NCBI GenBank assembly: GCA_018296165.2
Contig: JACKQL020000021.1
Span: forward strand, 248,001 to 312,000
DNA length: 64,000 nucleotides
Reading direction: 5' to 3'
DNA from: Termitomyces sp. T153
Lineage: Eukaryota; Basidiomycota; Agaricomycetes; Agaricales; Lyophyllaceae
A model generated the notes under the pieces. It was not told where the DNA came from, did no database searches, and saw only the letters and a list, made by a program, of their open reading frames with translations. This document shows, piece by piece, positions 57,777 through 64,000 of this stretch; the stretch's first letter is position 1, and each line of letters begins with the position of its first letter. The position numbers and the translations under genes are program-made.

Positions 57777-59515
57777 TAGATCCCTCTTGAGTCAAGTAGC
57801 TTGACTCAAAACAAGTAAGCAAGCAGTGTGGAACATGGGAGCAGTGTGGGATTGATGCTCTTGAGCCTGGGCATTCAATGTTTGAATTGCATGCACATTG
57901 TAGGTCCACTAGCAGGTGGCACAGTATTTGATACCCCTCCAAGCTTGGATGAATATGAGTCCTTGCATCCTGGGACTGCACAGTAGCAGGGAGAAAAAGT
58001 AAAAGCACAAGCACAAGCAAACACTCAGAACAAGACAAGACAAGACAAGGAAACACACCAATCACTTACTTAAGAACCCAATCCAACCTTCATCTCAAAC
58101 TCCTATGTATGTGTGTAGCATTTACTTTGACTTACTTCCTTTCTCTTTCTACATAACAATTCAACTCAGTCCAAGGGTCACAGTCACCAATCCAGTGTTG
58201 ATGTTGGTGTTGGTGTCAATAGCATACATATACACATACTTGATACTTAATGAACTACATACAGCCTGTACATACTTGTGTACCTTATGTGCTCCAAACA
58301 GAACAGAACAAATTTGGCAGAACATCAACATTTTGACTGTGACACATCAATCAAGCTTTGAGCTTTGAGCTTTGCTGCACCCAGCTGTGCAGTATGTATG
58401 CAGAAGTGGGGTGCCCATATGTACTCACTCATAGGTGCTCATATTCATTCATATGTCAGTCAATGTATGCAGCACTGGGTGGTTTTGTCATTTCATTAAA
58501 TGTATGTTCCATCTGCATTTGCACCCAATTTTTTGTACATCATGAATCATTAATTGAGTTTCACCTGAATTGAAATTGAAATTGAAAATTGGAGGAGTGG
58601 AGTGGGAGACTGAGTGTCTATGGTGCTTAGTGCTTGTAATGATTACTGACTACTGATTAATGAATCTGGATCTGATTGTTGTGTCATGTCATGTCAGTGA
58701 ATGTGCATATGTATGTATGTAGCAAGGTGTTGGTGTGGTAATTATGCTGAACCAGAACCAGATGCAGGCCAAGCCTTGGTAGGTGTGTGATGTCTTGGGT
58801 TGAGCACTGCAGCAGCTACAACCTACATATATACATATACATTAAGTACATCAATCCATACATTCATTTGTTGCACAGCTAAAAAGCTGTGCAAAATAGT
58901 GATGATGAGGCAGCCTGGAAGAGAAAATCAAAAGAGGGAGTATAGGTGGTTTAGAGCATGTACATACATATCTGGGAGGGGAGTGTCTGCAGAGTTGGAT
59001 CATGATGACTCTGTAATCAATCAATCACCTAGTCATTCTGTCTCCTCCTCAATGAGGAAATGTGGAGGGTTCTTTGTTCATCAGGAAAGTGTATGGGCAG
59101 CCCATGCTATTGCCAGCTATCCTCATGTGAATATCCATACTGCATTGGGACTATGTGCCTATGCTCAACAACAGGCAAACCTCCAGCATCAGCTATGGTT
59201 GACATGCAAGAATAAATGGGCTGGTTTGAGTACCCATTTCACCACAGGTATTGGAGTGCCAATCAGACACCAGTATCACATCAAACATTGTATATTATAA
59301 CATTAGTTCATGGAAACACAAGTGAATGTTGAAAAAAAAAGACATTTTAACATTGTATATTATGACATTAGTTCATGGAAATACATTAGGAAAGCTTCTT
59401 CCTGACAATCATCATTGATGAAAGAATGACAGAAGGTGATGGGTGATGATTAGGAAAGGGTACCTGATCTTAATGCCAGGTTTGGATATTGAAATTTGAT
59501 TTAGGAAATGAGTTG
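57777..59515. other. CpG-poor DNA, no supported gene
   Basis: About 1.7 kb. Contains short 'caagacaagacaag' runs (near 58,035), many 'catacatat'-type strings and a near-duplicate 'acattgtatattat..cattagttcatgg' at about 59,286 and 59,352. A plus frame at 58,800-59,300 (166 codons) is unrecognised and repeat-like. Confidence 0.4.
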
Positions 59516-59955
59516 AAATGAGCGCTTCAGCACAGGCTCGATACCATGTGTTGTGGCTGAGTCAAGCATTGAGATGTCATGAGGCATGATGACCACCAGG
59601 CATGTGAAGTAACTAAGGAAGGTACCCAGGGTCCCAAGGCCCACATGAGATAAGAGTTGAATGATATATTGGCCTACACTGTGATTTACAGTTATACATA
59701 CATTACGGCTTGCCCTGTGGTGAGAGGTGGGTAATACATTACTCTGCCTGTATCTGGTCTGCAAAAAATAAAAACCCTCCACTGAAGTAGCAGGACCTGG
59801 TTGTTATCCAGATAAACAAATTGCACCACATAATGCTAGGAACCTCCTTGCATCAAACAGATTCAGCGGGTTTGCAAAACTCGTGACTGTGCCTTTGCTG
59901 TGGTGCAAATCACACTCGAAGTATGCATTACTACAGTATTTTAAACACCAATACA
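59516..59955. other. Spacer downstream of the putative secreted protein gene
   Basis: CpG reappears here. A minus frame at 59,501-59,782 (hydrophobic, LSHVGLGTLGTFLSYFTCLVVIM) has no supporting splice or family signal. 3' untranslated sequence of the neighbouring minus-strand gene may lie at the right end. Confidence 0.35.
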
Positions 59956-60910
59956 CTAATGGGGAGACCCAGTTCTATCCAATAGAACTTCTTTCTTTTC
60001 TCCCTCAGTCACCTTAATCACCTTGGTAACCTGGAGATTTTGCTGGAGCGTTGGCCACTCAACTTCCTTCCAAACTGTCCCATTGTGAAAATTATTGATA
60101 CCAATGTCCTCTGGTAGCAGAACATACACAGTTCCTGAAGAAAGCTCTGCAAATGCCTGTGATGTGTTATTCCAGAAAGCTTTGTTCTGCCGAGTGTTGA
60201 AGAGATCCCGATCGGTCCATGCCATGTCAAGGATTTTCTTGTGCATTTTCTTTGCTTGTTTGCCTGCTAGTTTCATGTATCCATTCGGTCCAGAATAAAA
60301 TAGAGACTCGTCTGGTCCGATGTGAATGTGTTTTTTAATCTCTTTGATGTCGGACTGGCTGGTTGTGGCCTTTTTCGGCTGACTGGGTGTGGCTTTTCTT
60401 GGCTGGCTGGTTATGGCCTTTTTTGACTGGCTGGCTGTGGCTTTTTTTGGTTGACTGGGTGTGGATTTTGTTGGCCTTTGTGGATTCGGTGATTTCTTTT
60501 TGATTGTGAGTTTTTCGCAGGTTGGACTGCAAAGTACAATCTCCTTTAAACGATCTATTGTGGAAGAACCACAATGCCTTTGACCTTGGTGTTCTGCGGC
60601 CAAAGGCTTATCAATGTCACAAACAATTGTGTGGTGTAGCAGGGAGAGATGATCGCAGTGCAAGGGCAATATTGTGTTAGTCAACTCGAAATTCTTTGGT
60701 TTGACAGCTGGAGCTGGAAAAGGCGCCACCAATGCACGCAGTGCGATGCAGGTAGCAAGGAATAGTGATGCGAAATGTATATTGAAGGATTTAAGACTGA
60801 AATAAAGTGGTCAATGGCGGAATGCCAGTGACATCTCCCGGCTAGCATTTCGAACAAACTCACAATTTGAGGACATCCTCTTTGAAAGGAGCAACACGAG
60901 TCCGGCTCAT
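59956..60910 (-). CDS. Putative secreted protein with SQPKKAT repeats, two exons, 295 codons
   Basis: Model complement(join(59956..60796,60864..60910)). Exon 1 encodes MSRTRVAPFKEDVLKF. The 67-nt intron has a GTGAGT donor and TTATTTCAG acceptor. Exon 2 continues LKSFNIHFASLFLATCIALRALVAPFPAPA, a hydrophobic stretch ending at an A-x-A site that fits a signal peptide or signal anchor (about residues 23-47). Then comes a Cys-containing segment (HCGSS, CSPTCEKL), four to five tandem octapeptides of the type TPSQPKKA (residues about 125-160) and a folded-looking C-terminal half with AFWNNTSQAFAELSSGTVYVLLPEDIG and VWKEVEWPTLQQN. I do not recognise the family. Intact frame in CpG-bearing DNA. Confidence 0.7.
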
Positions 60911-62815
60911 ATTGATGGACCAGTTAGCTGGAAACCTTCGTAAATTCATTCAGCCTTCATATCAGCCTTTATACATACTACCAGTACATATTTGGCACCG
61001 GTTGACATGAAGAGAGTTCCATGCTTCATGCTGCATCATATTTCTGTGATCCATGCATATGATGGAGGGTTTGAACTGCAGAAAATGTGGAGGCATTTGC
61101 CAGCGCCAGCGATTCTCGAGTTCTGGAAAGACAATTGGCACAACAGCATAATTGATATACTGATAATTGAAAGCATGCCTAAGCTTTTGACAGATAGTCT
61201 ACGTAGTAACACTAGAGTTGGTAGATCTCTTGGACTCCTGGCTCGGGAATCTGGCCGCACCAGAGGCCATCTGGAATAAAATCGGACAACGGTCGATGCT
61301 GGAGAGGCAGCTATACTGATCCAAGTATATAGAGTATATAGATTTACATACACGGAATTAAACGTTGTTTGGAAAAAATAGCAAGGATATTGTGATACAT
61401 GCTCTAATTGAAGGCCAAAGGAACTATCTCCTGCAGCTCGAATCGGTGTTGCGATTACCCAAGCAGCGGAAAAGATGACTGACAACAACCATATCTATCC
61501 AGGACGTAGCTTTAAACCTCGAATGTATCAGCTTTACAGATCACTCTAACGAACGACCAGACTGCAAAAAGACCCATACCAATCCAAAACTTACGGACAG
61601 CATATTTAGGCCAGATGTACATCTTTATTGAGCCTTACGTGCAAGTGTGATGACGCCCCAAAGAAGGAAGGTGTAGAAGGAACACTCTGCATAGCCGCGA
61701 AGAAGGCAGTACTATAGCATGAACTATGTGAACTCGGAAAGCTTTGCTAGTGCTTGAGAGTGAATAGTATAAATCACGAATATCTTACAAACGAGTTGCG
61801 TCGTACAATTGGCAACCCCAGACCGCGAAGAAGGCAGGACGACTCGTCTACCTCATTCAGCCAAAACTCATACCAACGCCAGTTTACAGAACCTAAGTAC
61901 ATATGAGCCTCAAAACTGGGATTTAAATAAAGGTAGCACGTCGACGTCGTAGCTATCGTGGGAGAAAGCAGAGATTAGCCGAATGGGAGCTGACGAGAAT
62001 CAAAGTGCGAGGGTGCGAGGCAAGGACTTGCAAAAGCACAACGCTGGATTTCTCAAAGGCGGGTCGCGGTGTATGGAGTTGAGTTGAGACTCGAAGAGAG
62101 AAGCCCGAAAAACAGACAAATGTGAAAATCCTGAGCCTCAAACGAGCATGGAGACAGTGTTTGCTTTCAAAGCTCCTTCAATAGTCCGGCACCTTCCGAA
62201 TTTTTGAAAGTTGAACAAGACACATGTCAAGTTGGGACTGCAGCTGGCATCTTGCTTGAGAGCGAGCATATATGAACTCAAAATGCCTCTGAACTCATGA
62301 TGGTAAGGACCATGTTAAGCCTTACTATTCGCACCCTGATTCAAATAAAATTATGGAAAGAAGTTATAGACAGAAATTGCGCATCAAACGATTTAGTAAG
62401 TTAAAGCTTGTCTTTCGAAACTTGAAACACGTTAAAAATCTAATATTTTCATAAAGGTAAACATGTACTTATGTCTTGAAACTTAAGTGGGGACGGAGTC
62501 GTCATGCTCAATATCTTTCCTTCCGCTAAACTTGAAGCGCGTCAAAATTCAAAGCTCAGCGCTAGAAGCTTCTGAACTTCCTAGGCATAAATTGAACATT
62601 CTATCAATTCGTGTGTGTAGGCCAGCACTGCTAAAGATCGTATGAACTCAACCACCATAGCCTTCTCAAGACAAGACAAGGAGACACAATGTGTCATCTG
62701 TCCGGTCCAAACTAAACCATATGTAGGCCCACCGCCTTGGCAACCTCAACAAATTTTTGAACGACATGACGTCGCTTCAGGTCGCTGAATCTTCACGCCC
62801 GACGCGAAGAGAGGT
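60911..62815. other. 1.9 kb unique DNA, no supported gene
   Basis: Opposed frames at 61,036-61,488 (minus) and 60,992-61,279 (plus) overlap, and neither has motif or splice support. A short motif 'aaacttgaa.c.cgt.aaaa' occurs twice (about 62,418 and 62,528). No RNA gene found. Confidence 0.4.
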
Positions 62816-62819
62816 AAAC

Positions 62820-64000
62820 AAAGAAGAAGAAGAAGAAATCTGTTTATTCCGCCGGCAAGCCGCAATACAGGGCTAAGAGGCGGGGGTAAAGTAAGGTTTG
62901 TACTCTACGCCTGCTATGTAATCTGTTATCCGTCTTTGTGGCATTCGTGGTTTTTAGCGTTTGGTAATATATCTTTCCTCGCAGAGTTTTACGTGGCGTG
63001 TGCATTTGACGGGGTCACATTGCGAAGTACTTGTGTCTTTGCGTACGCGGGATGTCTAGAGCCTCCCGTGGTGTGTGTTTTCCTCGCCTCGCCGGTCTGT
63101 TCCTTGCGTCGTCGCGTCTTCGTCCTCCCTATCCCCCTCCCATCGCCCATCGTCTCTCTCTTCCCCTCCTCCCCTTCCCGCCTCTTCTCCTTCCCTCTCC
63201 ATCAGTCCGTCTGCCTCGTCCCGCATCCTTTCCATGCGCTGCCACCACCTTCCCTCTTCTTCGTTGTTTTCGTCATCTTCTTCTGTCGGTGTCTCTTTCT
63301 GTTTGCGTTTCGTTCCCGTCTTCGTGAAGGCCCCTGTTTTTTCGAGGAATTTCGTCATTGCTTCTAATCCCTCTTTCGTACCCAGTAGCCTCCCCAGTTC
63401 TAGGTGTTCATCTGCCTTTCGTAGGATGTACCTGTGCCCTTCGTATTGTGGGCATGTCTTTATTACATGTTCGCGTGTTTGGTATCTTTCACCGCATATA
63501 CACCCTGTCTTTTCGTGAGGTACGAACCTGGCGAAGTACTCACCTAGGAACGCGTGTTTTGTGTGGCATTGTGTGAGTCTGCCAAATACTTCCCTGGGGG
63601 TGTGTATGACGTGTTCCCTCAGTCTCCATCTTGGCTCGAGTCTGTTGGCAATGGCGAAGCCCCCTGTCGGTGTCTTCTTCTTCCAGTCCTCCCTCCAGGT
63701 TTTGAGTGCTTTCTCCTTCGTCCGTCGTTTGGCATTCGTCATTGTTGTATAGTCTGTGGACCACTTTCCTGCCCCTCTCTTGGCCTCCCCATCTGCTCTT
63801 TTGTTGCCCTTTACCTCTTGATGTCCCGGGCACCACCCGATGTTGACAGTCCTATCTCCTTGTCCGTCCAGGAATCTGTCAATATGGTGTGTTACACTCA
63901 GCATCTGTGTCTGTCCCGGGGCGGGTTTCGGTCCGTATGCTGAAGTGACTGCTGCGGTGTTATCAGCGAAAACGTGTGTGTTTTACCTTTGTGTGCCTCG
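62820..64000 (-). mobile_element. 3' end of a non-LTR retrotransposon (LINE), runs off the window
   Basis: Element strand is minus. The coding end is at 63,056, followed by about 230 bp of 3' untranslated DNA and an 'aataaacagatt' + (TTC)n tail at 62,824-62,850. CpG content is high, so the copy is young or unmethylated. Confidence 0.75.
63056..64000 (-). pseudogene. LINE pol C-terminus: RNase H domain and zinc motif, frameshifted, 5' incomplete
   Basis: The minus-strand frame from the right edge includes FADNTAAVTSAYGPKPAPGQ (RNase H), GWCPGHQEVKGNKRADGEAK (the H...GN..AD motif), KHAFLGEYF, the C-x-C...H...C motif CICGERYQTREHVIKTC and a very acidic, Glu/Arg-rich tail. Reverse transcriptase lies beyond the window. 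At 63,970-63,985 the frame is interrupted: a run of AC repeats seems two bases too long, giving a TAA just upstream of FADNTAA. In the other frame EAHKGKTH continues, so this is probably a frameshift. The ATG at 63,904 is internal and not a real start. Confidence 0.8.

Noticed and set aside
61036..61488. Minus-strand frame of 150 codons with a hydrophobic start, as a possible membrane protein gene
   Set aside because: No family motif, no splice support, overlapped by a plus frame of similar quality; not listed as a gene.
1..64000. CRISPR-like arrays
   Set aside because: The tandem repeats present (8,596; 21,880; 26,160; 32,964) have no unique spacers of constant length, and the genome is eukaryotic.

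Overview
The window is nuclear DNA of a filamentous fungus, almost certainly a basidiomycete of the Agaricomycetes. The evidence is short introns of about 44-67 nt with GTRNGT-type donors, a basidiomycete-type NACHT STAND (NLR-like) gene, a fungal FunK1-type kinase remnant, and transposon families typical of these genomes: Helitrons, Plavaka/Tnp2-like CACTA elements, chromodomain Ty3/Gypsy elements, a Tc1/mariner element and an RNase H-bearing LINE. Genus and species cannot be read from the sequence.

The window is a mosaic. CpG-rich, largely unique DNA lies at about 9,560-21,870 and 59,515-64,000. Nearly everything else is transposon-derived and almost free of CpG, with TpG/CpA in the matching places, which is the footprint of methylcytosine deamination.

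Layout. 1-9,560: LTR fragments, a decayed cysteine-motif gene and a minus-strand Helitron (Rep half) split by a solo LTR. 9,894-10,993: a spliced kinase-like gene that has lost the catalytic-loop aspartate. 11,930-12,490: a probable spliced gene, not resolved. 15,797-19,849: a five-exon NACHT gene of 1,278 codons. 20,563-21,417: a two-exon ankyrin-repeat gene. 21,880-24,115: Helitron helicase and 3' minisatellite. 24,718-33,200: nested solo LTRs, a minisatellite, a Tc1/mariner element and a plus-strand Helitron derivative. 33,359-35,403: a dead FunK1 kinase. 37,047-39,170: a dead Plavaka transposase split by a solo LTR. 39,700-42,216: an internally deleted chromovirus with gag and a chromodomain end but no pol. 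42,217-57,776: a second Helitron split by two opposed, broken Ty3/Gypsy chromoviruses. 59,956-60,910: a spliced, probably secreted protein gene. 62,820-64,000: the 3' end of a LINE running off the window.

The genes that look intact are the kinase-like gene, the NACHT gene, the ankyrin gene and the putative secreted protein gene. The NACHT and ankyrin genes are neighbours on the same strand and are plausibly both part of a recognition or allorecognition repertoire, but no functional link is visible. One gypsy family left five complete solo LTRs, each with an exact 5-bp target duplication. Their CpG content differs sharply and gives a relative age order. All transposon coding regions seen are broken by stops, frameshifts or deletions.
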